From Acidobacteriaceae bacterium (GTDB taxonomy: Bacteria; Acidobacteriota; Terriglobia; Terriglobales; Acidobacteriaceae), in assembly GCA_009781125.1 (NCBI GenBank), contig WQYS01000070.1, positions 1-9,840 on the forward strand: a stretch of DNA of 9,840 nt, written 5' to 3'. Below the pieces are notes generated by a model. It saw nothing but the letters and a program-made list of their open reading frames with translations. It was not told the DNA's origin and did no database searches. Position numbers and translations under genes: made by a program. Of this stretch, positions 1-6,563 are shown piece after piece (positions within the stretch are counted from its first letter, which is position 1; each line of letters starts with the position of its first letter).

Positions 1-228
1 CGCCAGTTGCACGTCGAGCGCGCGGGCGATCTTCTGCAGCGTGTCAATGGATGGCACCGTGTGCCCGTTCTCAACGCGGGAAAGATAGCATCGCAGCAGC
101 CCGGTCTTCTTCTCGATGTCGCCCTGCGACAACCCGCGTTGAACGCGGTAGTCGCGAATCGTGGAGCCGATATGGATAGCGACGGAAAGATCCTCGACCG
201 AGGCGCTCTCTATTGTTCCAGTAAGCAT
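1..228 (-). CDS. XRE-family helix-turn-helix regulator, N-terminal part (cut by window edge)
   Basis: The minus strand is open from an ATG at 228 to the window edge, giving 76 residues. An in-frame stop lies just upstream at 243-241, so this is the first ATG. Residues about 22-76 form a Cro/C1-type HTH: IRDYRVQRGLSQGDIEKKTG, then a recognition helix around YLSRVENG and the usual VPSIDTLQKIARALDV segment. Proteins of this family bind DNA as dimers and often repress their own promoter. The ligand or partner, if any, would be in the unseen C-terminal part. The gene lies outside the mobile element and points away from it, so it is probably a host gene. The target is unknown. The HTH assignment is firm; the exact role is not. 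Confidence 0.8.
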   Translation of the reverse strand, partial: MLTGTIESASVEDLSVAIHIGSTIRDYRVQRGLSQGDIEKKTGLLRCYLSRVENGHTVPSIDTLQKIARALDVQLA

Positions 229-381
229 TTCATGAAGCCTTTACTACAAAGTAAACAGAACTGGCCGTCAGGTCAACGGTTAAATGGCTGAAAATCAGCT
301 AGATGAACCAACAGAGGTACGTCCGGGAGCGAAATCCCCGGAGCATCCGCTAATTTTTTTTGTTCCTCGCAACGCTTTTTC

Positions 382-410
382 TTGACACCTGCGCCAACCG
401 GCCCTAGCCT
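382..410 (+). promoter_or_regulatory. Sigma70-like promoter of the interrupted structured RNA
   Basis: TTGACA at 382-387, a 17-base spacer and TAGCCT at 405-410 make a good sigma70 promoter, with a T-rich tract just upstream. The same arrangement (TTGACA, 17 bases, TAGCTT) precedes the complete RNA copy at 2597-2569, although the spacer sequences differ. The conserved boxes with a variable spacer argue for a real promoter. The expected start is near G417, and both copies then begin GGCTG. In the present arrangement the transcript would run through 123 bases of RNA and then antisense into the recombinase gene. Confidence 0.7.
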
Positions 411-2188
411 GAATATGGCTGTTGGAGACGGCGGCTCGGGTTTTGCAGCCCGTTTATGTCCAAGGCGCACAGCGCCTTCCCGGGCGCATTTTTAATGTGC
501 GTAGCACCTCCACGTCGATATGAGTGGAGCGTGCGGGAGCCTACAATGCTCCGAACTTGTGGCGATATAACGCCGCTTGCCTCTTCATCCGATCCCATCA
601 GATTCCAAGAGCCTTCATAGACATAGTGCGGCTTACGGTTACCGTCTCCACCCTGCGGGAACATGCGAATCTCCGATATATGCTTCGAGAGTTCGTTTTT
701 GGCTCGAACCGGTTCGGCAGTGAGCAGCGTATGAATATCCCTCAAACGCGTTGTAACGAAGCCCCGAATCGCGGACATTTGTTCTTCGATAGAGCCTTCG
801 CCGTCTCCCAAAAGCTGTTCGGAGAGTTCCCTTAGCTGCTGTTCTCGTTTGTTGATGGCCGAGATTAAGAACGCAGATGGTCCCGTTGCCGCCGCCGTCT
901 CTGTCAGCCGTTCCAGTTCGCCCTCTATCGTTTGCTTGCTCTCTCTCATCTGTGCCATTCGGTCTGTAAGACCGGAAAAGGCGGCTTTCAGATGCCGCTC
1001 AAACACGTCCAGAGCGTACTCCACAGCTTCGGGTGTGAGCACTTCGTTCTGTAGGTACGAGAGAAAGTCTTTCTCCAGCCAATCACGCCGGATCAGCAGC
1101 CCATTTCTACAGACGCCACGATAGACGTGTTGAGAACAGCCATACTGCCGATGATGCCCGTAAGACTTGTCTCCGGTAACAATGCTCAGACTGCCGCCGC
1201 AAACGCCGCACTTGAGGAGGCCGCTCAAAAGATACGGACTCGTAACCGAACGCGGCAGGAGTCCCTTCTTACCCCCGCTAGACAAGCCCATTATCCGCTT
1301 TAGCCGGTCCTGAACCTTCGTCCAGACCTCATCCGTGACGATCCGTAGCTCAGGACGAGGGACGACCCTCCACTCGTTCTCTGGCCGCGCCCGTCGCACC
1401 CGCTTGTTTGTGCCCGGAACCTTTACGCAGCGGGAAGTGTTCCATACCACCTTGCCCACATACATCTCACGGTGAAGCATTTGACGGATGCAGGTAGAAC
1501 TCCATGAGGCATTGCAGCTTCCCGACCGGGGCCGTGGCGCGGGAGCGCCTTCGCCGTTCAGAGTCTTGGCGATGGTCCTTAGCGAAAGTCCGTCGGAGGA
1601 CATCTCGAAGATTCGCCTTACCACAACAGCCTCTGTCTCGTTAACGACTAGCTGCCTCGCCGTGGAGTCGGGAGCGGAGTCGGGAACAGGAACCGAATCG
1701 TAGCCAAAGCAGCGTCCTCCGGTGTGCTGGCCGCGCAGCACCAGACCTTCCATTCCGCGATGTGTCTTCTTGGCGAGTTCCTTCACATAGAGGCTGTCTA
1801 CCATGCCGTGAACCGTCACCAGAACATGAGCCTGTTCGTTCTCCGAGTCGATGCCCTGGCTCACAGCGATCAACCGAATACCGGCGAAGTTCAGCTTCTC
1901 GAAGATGCTCAGAGCGTCCTTCGTATTCCGAGCGAGGCGACTACTGTCATCCAGCAGGATTACGTCAAACGGGCGGCTTGGCGACAGCGCCGCATCCATT
2001 AACCGCACCAGCCCCGGACGATCCGAGCCAACGCCGCTCAGAGCTTCATCGGTGTAGACGTGCTCTTCGAGGAAAATAAATCCACGAGCAGCGGCATATT
2101 CGCGGCAGATGCGAAGCTGATCTTCGATAGAACGCGGACTCTGAAGGTCACTGGAATAACGGGCGTAAGCAGCGCAACGAGGCATCAT
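404..2188 (-). CDS. Large serine recombinase (site-specific integrase)
   Basis: This is a 594-residue serine recombinase that would cut and rejoin att sites to integrate or excise the element. The N-terminal resolvase domain covers residues about 3-150: YARYSSD holds the nucleophile Ser12, and DDSSRLARN carries the conserved arginines. A recombinase DNA-binding domain follows (about 165-290), then a zinc ribbon with Cys327, Cys330, Cys351 and Cys360, and a coiled coil around 400-465. The start is ambiguous: GTG at 2197, or ATG at 2188 or 2185. GGTGA at 2198-2194 serves the ATGs, so 2188 is chosen. The frame crosses the attL core. The last 42 residues are encoded by the host RNA gene; in the excised circle they would be replaced by 19 others ending at the stop now at 7041. 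The complete RNA copy lies directly upstream in the same orientation. Confidence 0.92.
   Translation of the reverse strand: MMPRCAAYARYSSDLQSPRSIEDQLRICREYAAARGFIFLEEHVYTDEALSGVGSDRPGLVRLMDAALSPSRPFDVILLDDSSRLARNTKDALSIFEKLNFAGIRLIAVSQGIDSENEQAHVLVTVHGMVDSLYVKELAKKTHRGMEGLVLRGQHTGGRCFGYDSVPVPDSAPDSTARQLVVNETEAVVVRRIFEMSSDGLSLRTIAKTLNGEGAPAPRPRSGSCNASWSSTCIRQMLHREMYVGKVVWNTSRCVKVPGTNKRVRRARPENEWRVVPRPELRIVTDEVWTKVQDRLKRIMGLSSGGKKGLLPRSVTSPYLLSGLLKCGVCGGSLSIVTGDKSYGHHRQYGCSQHVYRGVCRNGLLIRRDWLEKDFLSYLQNEVLTPEAVEYALDVFERHLKAAFSGLTDRMAQMRESKQTIEGELERLTETAAATGPSAFLISAINKREQQLRELSEQLLGDGEGSIEEQMSAIRGFVTTRLRDIHTLLTAEPVRAKNELSKHISEIRMFPQGGDGNRKPHYVYEGSWNLMGSDEEASGVISPQVRSIVGSRTLHSYRRGGATHIKNAPGKALCALDINGLQNPSRRLQQPYSG
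417..539 (+). ncRNA. Structured ncRNA, 5' half, interrupted by the mobile element
   Basis: This segment aligns by eye at roughly 80% with the first 123 bases of the full RNA copy on the minus strand (2562-2440). It can fold into CGGG/CCCG (437-440 with 449-452) and a two-part hairpin GCGCAC/GTGCGT (465-470 with 497-502) enclosing GCGCC/GGCGC. The other copy keeps these pairs with compensatory or G-U changes. Similarity stops at 539, exactly where the element begins, and resumes at 7101 with the 3' half. The segment also encodes, on the other strand, the present C-terminal tail of the recombinase. The RNA family is not recognised. This half alone is presumably non-functional. Confidence 0.7.
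533..560 (+). other. attL: left junction of the element
   Basis: The core GCGGGAG (533-539) is followed after 10 bases by the inner arm TCCGAACTTGT (550-560). That arm is the reverse complement of the one at 7085-7095 near the right end. Sequence to the left belongs to the interrupted RNA. The expected crossover dinucleotide is A538-G539, the centre of the reconstructed attP. The site lies inside the recombinase reading frame. Confidence 0.7.
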
Positions 2189-2285
2189 GTTTTTCACCGT
2201 CCATGTCGGAAATTAGCTCTGAAGACCCGGTAGAAGCAAGTATGTTTCGCTCTCTGAGTTCATCCAGATACACATTTAGTTTGGT

Positions 2286-2562
2286 GGGCTGGAAGTCCAA
2301 TCTCGCCTCTCAAAAGCGCTGCCGTCCTTACGGATAGGCAACCCCAGCCCACGTATACCGCTTGCTCTTTGTAAAAATGGCGAGCGGAGTATACGGGTTA
2401 ACGGACCGGGAGTTAGGCTACCGGCAGGGCTTTGACACCCTCCCGCACACTCCACTCTCTTAGGCATGGAGGTGCTGCGCACAATAAAAATGCGCCTGGG
2501 AAGGCGCGGTGTGCGCCTAACTCGAACGGGCCGTTAAACCCGAGCCACTGTCTCCAGCAGCC
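2286..2562 (-). ncRNA. Complete copy of the structured ncRNA carried by the element
   Basis: Read on the minus strand, about 277 bases from G2562 match first the 5' half at 417-539 and then the 3' half at 7101-7260, without interruption. The paired elements are kept: CGGG/CCCG, GCGCAC/GTGCGC around GCGCC/GGCGC, GGGT/GCCC where the other copy has GGGC/GCCC, GCCGG/CCGGT where the other has ACCGG/CCGGT, CGC/GCG where the other has CGTC/GACG, TCC-GTAA-GGA, and a closing GGGCTGG/CCAGCCC where the other has GGCTGGAG/CTCCAGCC. Such compensatory change marks a selected RNA structure. It has its own promoter and no clear T-run terminator, so it may read on toward the recombinase. It does not look like tmRNA, 6S, SRP or RNase P RNA. 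The 3' end is approximate. Confidence 0.72.
2440..2446 (-). other. Intact attB-like core inside the ncRNA copy
   Basis: The uninterrupted RNA copy keeps GCGGGAG with both attB-side flanks (GGAGTGTGCGGGAGGG), closely matching the attB rebuilt from the host halves (GGAGCGTGCGGGAGGG). It is therefore a candidate second target for the element's own recombinase, in inverted orientation. No activity can be inferred from sequence alone. Confidence 0.45.
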
Positions 2563-2568
2563 ATGTTT

Positions 2569-2597
2569 AAGCTAGGCTCGGCTGTCGAGAGTGTCAA
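2569..2597 (-). promoter_or_regulatory. Promoter of the element-borne ncRNA copy
   Basis: On the minus strand, TTGACA (2597-2592), a 17-base spacer and TAGCTT (2574-2569) are followed 7 bases later by G2562. The similarity to the host copy extends upstream through CTTTTTCTTGACAC, so the element carries the whole expression unit and not only the RNA body. In the absence of a visible terminator this may also be the main promoter for the recombinase. Confidence 0.65.
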
Positions 2598-2660
2598 GAA
2601 AAAAGTGAACCGGAGCGCGAACTTTGGGTCAGCGCAGGAGCAGAGTGGCGACCGAAACAA

Positions 2661-2709
2661 CGGTGCAAACCATGCAAAACGATAATGCTGTTTTGCACAG
2701 TTCGCACCG
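2661..2709. repeat. Long imperfect palindrome upstream of the ncRNA promoter
   Basis: CGGTGCAAAC (2661-2670) pairs with GTTCGCACCG (2700-2709) with one mismatch, and TGCAAAAC (2673-2680) pairs perfectly with GTTTTGCA (2690-2697). The loop is 9 bases. It sits about 65 bases upstream of the -35 box of the element-borne RNA. There is no T-run, so an operator or another protein or DNA structure site is more likely than a terminator. The binding partner is unknown. Confidence 0.45.
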
Positions 2710-2868
2710 CACGGCGACGGCGACGAGATGTATTTATCTCTTAAAAACAGAAGACCAAACCTGAGTACCGATGGACAAAGCAGAGGCGGAAGAGTAGGTT
2801 AATTTCCAGAAGCGTAACCGTAATTCCGCATCTCTGTTGTTTCCTTATACGCTTTACTCGCGCCTGAC

Positions 2869-2953
2869 GTTTCGATCCAGATAGTACCCCATGCAGTGAT
2901 TCAGGTACGCCGCCACGTTCCAAACGTGACGGTGTTTAACCGGGGATCGAAAC
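2869..2953. repeat. Nested inverted repeats in non-coding DNA
   Basis: GTTTCGATCC (2869-2878) is repeated inverted and perfectly as GGATCGAAAC (2944-2953). Between them CACGTT/AACGTG (2914-2919 with 2923-2928) forms a tight hairpin with partly paired flanks. The surrounding 2710-2976 stretch has no convincing gene. Nested repeats near a MobC gene could be part of an oriT, but no nic site can be recognised. Confidence 0.35.
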
Positions 2954-2976
2954 ATGGTTCGGCTTGAGTTGCTGCG

Positions 2977-3369
2977 TCACGTTAGACGCCATTCTTCTAA
3001 TGCAAATGAGGCTTCCGATGCCGTGATGAACGCGGCTTTCTGCGATGCCTTTTCCTCTAATTCCCACCTTCAGACGTGCCTGCAATCCGGCAATGCTGCT
3101 ACCAGTTTGAGCCGCTTTGCCGCCGTCTCCTCCGTTTTATCCCCGGCTGAACTCTTGGACCATTCAGCCCCGCTGTCTGCCCTTCGTTCAGTGTTCCCAC
3201 CGTACATTCTGTCCTGCATGAATCTCCGCTACTACGCCTTACAAGCAGCCATGTTTCCGCCGTTCCAGCCTGCAAATTCATCGTCATTGTCGCTGCAATC
3301 TGTATCGGTTTCCCGGTCAGTTTGTGGCAATTCAAGCGCTGTGCAAGGCACAGGTAGTAAATATGACAC
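2977..3369 (-). pseudogene. Possible decayed small gene with in-frame stops
   Basis: One minus-strand frame runs from GTG at 3369 (AGGGG just upstream) to a TGA at 2979-2977. It is interrupted by TAG TAG at 3234-3229 and TGA at 3072-3070. The four parts keep one frame and have protein-like, hydrophilic composition, for example LEEKASQKAAFITASEA near the end. A 49-codon piece (3219-3070) restarts at an ATG with GGAG six bases ahead. It could be a nonsense-mutated gene of about 130 residues, two or three tiny genes, or chance. No family is recognised. It points away from the MobC-like gene, with the GAAACT repeats between. Confidence 0.3.
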
Positions 3370-3387
3370 TACACCCCTCGTAGGGAG

Positions 3388-3486
3388 CTACGGAGTTTCT
3401 AAAGAAACTCCGTAGTTACCTAATCGAATCAACAATTTCCAGAACACAGGAAACTCTGTAGTTTCTCGGGAAACTTAGGAGTTTCC
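3388..3486. repeat. Array of GAAACT inverted repeats upstream of the MobC-like gene
   Basis: CTACGGAGTTTC (3388-3399) and GAAACTCCGTAG (3404-3415) form a perfect 12-bp palindrome with a 4-base spacer. Further copies follow: GGAAACTC near 3450, AGTTTCTC near 3460, and GGAAACT/AGTTTCC (3469-3475 with 3480-3486). That makes six GAAACT/AGTTTC units in 100 bases, ending 18 bases before the MobC-like start. Such an array suits an autoregulatory operator for a ribbon-helix-helix protein, or accessory-protein sites of an oriT. Confidence 0.6.
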
Positions 3487-3504
3487 AACTTTTCAAGGAG
3501 CATT

Positions 3505-3885
3505 ATGCCGATGTTCAGTTCGGAACCTGAACCGCAAAAACCCAGAATACGAGGACGCGATTATCGCGGGATTACCGTCAACACAAAGTTAACCGGACAG
3601 GAGAATGAAACCGTCCTCAACGCGGCAAGAACCGCCGGAAAAACAGTTGGCGAATGGCTCCGAGAGGTTGCCCTGAAAGCCGCCGGGAACGCCGAACCCG
3701 ATCCAACTTTTACCGAAGTTGTTTACAGCAGGAACGCGATCCTATCGCTCCTGCAAATGGTGGCACAGAAGGCCGGTGTTGCTCAGGATGCAATCGCCAA
3801 GTCAGCCACTTCTTTGCGGCAGGAGAAGCACCAGCAAGCTGTGAAAACGATGGAACAGTACACCCAACCAACCAGTACAAAGTGA
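3505..3885 (+). CDS. MobC-like plasmid mobilization (relaxosome accessory) protein
   Basis: This 126-residue protein has an N-terminal ribbon-helix-helix region (about 23-60): ITVNTKLTGQENETVLNAAR, then AGKTVGEWLREVALKAAG. That strand plus helix pattern is typical of MobC/TraJ-type oriT-binding proteins, which help a relaxase nick DNA and often repress their own promoter. The C-terminal part (75-115) is helical and fits dimer or tetramer formation. AAGGAG at 3495-3500 lies 4 bases before the ATG. No relaxase gene is next to it, so it would serve a relaxase in trans or be a remnant. The GAAACT repeats directly upstream are the likely binding sites. The family call rests on pattern recognition. 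Confidence 0.68.
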   Translation: MPMFSSEPEPQKPRIRGRDYRGITVNTKLTGQENETVLNAARTAGKTVGEWLREVALKAAGNAEPDPTFTEVVYSRNAILSLLQMVAQKAGVAQDAIAKSATSLRQEKHQQAVKTMEQYTQPTSTK

Positions 3886-3989
3886 CGCATGGGTCTTGAA
3901 TATGCTCGGTCTATCCAGTGACTTGTTAACCAGCACATAGAGGAAAATATTTGCACCATTGAGGAAATCAACCAAGGAGGAGTAGGCAA

Positions 3990-5072
3990 CTATTCATGGA
4001 GGAAATACCGCTTTCGTATCCAAAAAGCTACATTTACCAATGAAATCAATGCAGGGACTTCGATCAGCGGTCCCACGACTCCAACAAATGCCTCGCCTGA
4101 GTTCAGACCAAAGACAGCGACCGAGACTGCAATCGCCAACTCAAAGTTATTGCCAGCCGCAGTGAAGGACAGTGTTGCCGACTGCGCATAGTCAGCCCCC
4201 AGACGCTTACCCATCCAAAAGCTCACAAGAAACATGACTGCGAAGTAGACGATCAGCGGAACCGCGATGCGAACAACATCCAGCGGCAGCCGCACTATCA
4301 AATCTCCCTTGAGCGAAAACATGATCAGTATGGTAAACAGCAATGCAATGAGGGTTAGCGGACTGATGCGAGGGATGAAGCGCCTCATATACCATTCCTC
4401 TCCCCGTGTCCGCAGTAAGGCGAAACGAGTCAGAAGACCCGCTACGAAAGGCACACCGAGGTAAATTCCGACGCTTTTAGCTAGTTCGCCAATGCCTACG
4501 TGAACGACGGTCCCCTTCATTCCCAACCAGACCGGCAGCACCGTGAGGAAGACCCATGCATAGAGGCTGTAAAACAACACCTGAAAGATGCTGTTGAGTG
4601 CAACGAGACCGGCAACGTAGTCAGTGTCTCCCTCTGCCAGTTCGTTCCAGACCAGAACCATAGCAATGCAACGGGCAATTCCGATCAGGACCAAGCCGCG
4701 CATGTATGCTGGTTCGCCACGCAAGAATACAACCGCCAGCAGGAACATCAGCACCGGGCCGATAACCCAGTTCTGAACGAGAGAAAGGCCGAGTACCTTG
4801 CGATTGCGGAAGACCTCTCCTAACTTTTCGTAACGGACCTTCGCCAGCGGTGGGTACATCATGATAATCAACCCGATGGCAATAGGGATGTTAGTTGTGC
4901 CGACCTGAAAGCCATTTATAAAGCCTGCTGAGGCAGGGATGAAATGGCCGACCGCAACGCCTATCGCCATTGCGAGGAATATCCAGAGCGTTAGAAAGCG
5001 GTCGAGGAATGACAGCTTTTTACGAGCGGCAGGAGCACAGGTTCGGCCTTGTATAACCGGAGCAGATGACAT
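3990..5072 (-). CDS. acr3: Arsenite efflux permease, ACR3 family
   Basis: This 360-residue inner-membrane carrier exports As(III) using the proton-motive force. About ten hydrophobic helices are visible, starting around residue 25. The conserved Cys135 in [13 protein letters not shown] and Glu311 in [12 protein letters not shown] correspond to the essential Cys and Glu of ACR3 transporters. The frame is open further upstream to 5123, but that would overlap arsR by 50 bases. The ATG at 5072 follows the arsR stop (5076-5074) with one base between, has GAGGTG about 9 bases ahead, and removes a polar extension. This spacing indicates translational coupling to arsR. The gene ends facing the MobC-like gene, with 104 bases between and no clear terminator there. 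Confidence 0.93.
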   Translation of the reverse strand: MSSAPVIQGRTCAPAARKKLSFLDRFLTLWIFLAMAIGVAVGHFIPASAGFINGFQVGTTNIPIAIGLIIMMYPPLAKVRYEKLGEVFRNRKVLGLSLVQNWVIGPVLMFLLAVVFLRGEPAYMRGLVLIGIARCIAMVLVWNELAEGDTDYVAGLVALNSIFQVLFYSLYAWVFLTVLPVWLGMKGTVVHVGIGELAKSVGIYLGVPFVAGLLTRFALLRTRGEEWYMRRFIPRISPLTLIALLFTILIMFSLKGDLIVRLPLDVVRIAVPLIVYFAVMFLVSFWMGKRLGADYAQSATLSFTAAGNNFELAIAVSVAVFGLNSGEAFVGVVGPLIEVPALISLVNVAFWIRKRYFLHE

Positions 5073-5073
5073 T

Positions 5074-5487
5074 TCAGCACACCTCGCATGTGTTAGCTTC
5101 GACCGATGACGGCAGGGGAGCACCTTTCAGCGCGGTAGATTTGCCGGAAGCGCAGCAAGCCTTGGTTAGCCTTGCGCAGTCTGATTGCATGGCTTTCTCT
5201 TCGTTCAAAGCCGCCAGTGTTTGCCGCAGAATCTGCGCGGCTCCGTTGTGGGACGGCATAACGATCCTGTAGTGCATCCACTTTCCATTACGCCGCGCCG
5301 CAACGATACCAGCGTGGCGGAGGTATGCCAGGTGCCGCGAGATTTTCGTCTGAGGGCTGCGCAGAATCTCCACAAAATAGCAGACGCAGATTTCCTGCTG
5401 TCCCATCAGGTTCAGAAGCCTCAACCGGGTTTTATCGCCCAGCGCCTGAAAGAATCGTTCGAGATCGAACTGTGCTTGTGTTGCCAT
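5074..5487 (-). CDS. arsR: Arsenic-responsive repressor ArsR (ArsR/SmtB family)
   Basis: This is a 137-residue winged-helix repressor. Residues 33-38 are ICVCYF, with Cys34 and Cys36 matching the ELCVCDL As(III) site in the DNA-binding helix of classical ArsR proteins. The recognition helix follows ([15 protein letters not shown], 46-60), then the wing ([12 protein letters not shown]). The C-terminal tail is unusually Cys-rich (104, 111, 112, 134, 137) and could add metal ligands. The ATG at 5487 has no Shine-Dalgarno sequence, and the -10 box lies only a few bases upstream, so translation may be leaderless. Arsenite binding should release the shared arsR/arsM promoter region. The stop nearly abuts acr3. 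Confidence 0.93.
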   Translation of the reverse strand: MATQAQFDLERFFQALGDKTRLRLLNLMGQQEICVCYFVEILRSPQTKISRHLAYLRHAGIVAARRNGKWMHYRIVMPSHNGAAQILRQTLAALNEEKAMQSDCARLTKACCASGKSTALKGAPLPSSVEANTCEVC

Positions 5488-5493
5488 ACAAAT

Positions 5494-5531
5494 ATATTCG
5501 CATTGACAAATGTGACAGTCAAGAATATAAC
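5494..5531. promoter_or_regulatory. Overlapping divergent arsR and arsM promoters with ArsR operator candidate
   Basis: Rightward: TTGACA (5503-5508), 17 bases, TATAAC (5526-5531), a near-consensus sigma70 promoter for arsM. Leftward: TTGACT (5522-5517 on the minus strand), 17 bases, then a weak GAATAT (5499-5494) for arsR. The two -35 regions interlock, and TTGAC/GTCAA (5503-5507 with 5518-5522) form a dyad with flanking ATTC/GAAT. One bound ArsR dimer could block both promoters. The operator is inferred from symmetry and position. Confidence 0.65.
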
Positions 5532-5562
5532 TGTCTTCGCAGATATGTTTTTAGGGGCAATC

Positions 5563-6507
5563 ATGTCAGAACAGTTGTTGGATTCGGTAAAAGCCAAGTA
5601 TGGTGCAGTAGCAGAAAGCACATTGTCGAGTGAACATGCTGGAGTTCGAGCAGTAGCAGAGGCGTTTGGTTATTCGGCTGAAGAGTTGACCTCGATTCCC
5701 GCCGAGGCAAATATGGGTCTATCTTGCGGGAATCCGACCGCAACCGCGCATCTGAAACCGGGCGAAGTGGTTGTCGATTTAGGGTCAGGCGGCGGTTTAG
5801 ATGTGTTTCTGGCCGCGAAAAAAGTCGGCCCGACTGGTCGAGCAATTGGCATCGACATGACGCCAGCGATGATCGAGCGGGCACGCGCTAACGCCAAATC
5901 TGGCGGGTACACGAACGTTGAGTTTTATCAGGCGAACATCGACCATTTGCCCTTGAAGGACAACTCTGTCGATTGTGTCATTAGCAACTGTGTCCTTAAC
6001 TTAGCGCCGGACAAGCCAGCCGTCTTTCGTGAAATCTTCCGCGTACTGAAACCGGGCGGACGGCTTGCGGTCAGCGATATTGCGCTTAAGACCGAGTTGC
6101 CTGTAGAGATTGCTTCGAGCATAGTCGCTTATGTTGGCTGTATTGCCGGAGCCATTCTCATTAAGGATTACCGAGCGGAACTGACTAAAGCTGGCTTTCA
6201 GTACGTCGAGATTGTAGACAGCGGCACGGATCTTAACGCTTGGACCAAGGTTGAGAATCAATCTGGATGTTGCTCGCCAGCGATGAGCCGCCCTTCCGCC
6301 GGGTCATGCTGCTCACCCGCGAAGAGCAGCACTTCCTCCGGGTCATGCTGCGGGTCTGCCCCGGCCAGTATGCCTGAAGACCTCAGTGATCTTCTTATTC
6401 GCTACGACGTGAATCAGGCCGCAGCCAGCGTCAAGGTGTACGCGCTCAAGCAGCCAAGCCATGCTGCGGTTCTGGATGCTTTGCATGTACAGAATGAAGG
6501 CCGTTAG
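5563..6507 (+). CDS. arsM: Arsenite S-adenosylmethionine methyltransferase ArsM
   Basis: This 314-residue enzyme methylates As(III) with S-adenosylmethionine to methylated, in part volatile, products. The SAM-binding motif is [17 protein letters not shown] (70-86), with [14 protein letters not shown] after it. The three cysteines used by characterised ArsM enzymes are present: Cys55 (MGLSCGNP), Cys143 (ISNCVLNL) and Cys193 (AYVGCIAGA). A Ser/Cys-rich linker carries three Cys-Cys pairs (236-237, 249-250, 262-263), followed by a 50-residue tail. The ATG at 5563 has AGGGG 6 bases ahead; an in-frame ATG at 5545 is less well placed, and the longer upstream frame is antisense to arsR. It is transcribed divergently from arsR and probably together with arsC. 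Confidence 0.94.
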   Translation: MSEQLLDSVKAKYGAVAESTLSSEHAGVRAVAEAFGYSAEELTSIPAEANMGLSCGNPTATAHLKPGEVVVDLGSGGGLDVFLAAKKVGPTGRAIGIDMTPAMIERARANAKSGGYTNVEFYQANIDHLPLKDNSVDCVISNCVLNLAPDKPAVFREIFRVLKPGGRLAVSDIALKTELPVEIASSIVAYVGCIAGAILIKDYRAELTKAGFQYVEIVDSGTDLNAWTKVENQSGCCSPAMSRPSAGSCCSPAKSSTSSGSCCGSAPASMPEDLSDLLIRYDVNQAAASVKVYALKQPSHAAVLDALHVQNEGR

Positions 6508-6563
6508 AAGAGAAATAGTCCATCGTTCTTTATATGAACAATCAGGGGAGAGACTTCGTAGCT

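Noticed and set aside
322..361. TCCGGG/CCCGGA hairpin followed by eight Ts as a terminator
   Set aside because: The T-run starts 11 bases after the stem, too far for a standard intrinsic terminator. The T tract more likely belongs to the upstream region of the RNA promoter.
2490..2560. Cobalamin riboswitch on the plus strand
   Set aside because: CTGGGAAGGCG and GAGCCACTG are both present but in the wrong order and spacing. The conserved promoters indicate the functional strand is minus.
2286..2562. omega-RNA of an IscB/TnpB element
   Set aside because: No IscB, TnpB or Y1 transposase remnant is visible near any copy, and the partner is a large serine recombinase with ordinary att symmetry.
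2741..2923. Minus-strand frame of 60 codons
   Set aside because: No ribosome site, no recognisable motif, and it ends in a low-complexity hydrophobic run. It overlaps the nested inverted repeats.
2954..3415. Open plus-strand frame of 153 codons
   Set aside because: Very Ser-rich, no family resemblance, no ribosome site, and it runs through the GAAACT palindrome. It is better explained as antisense to the decayed minus-strand frame.
5185..5562. N-terminal extension of arsM
   Set aside because: This open stretch is antisense to arsR and has no methyltransferase similarity. The ribosome site and family alignment place the start at 5563.
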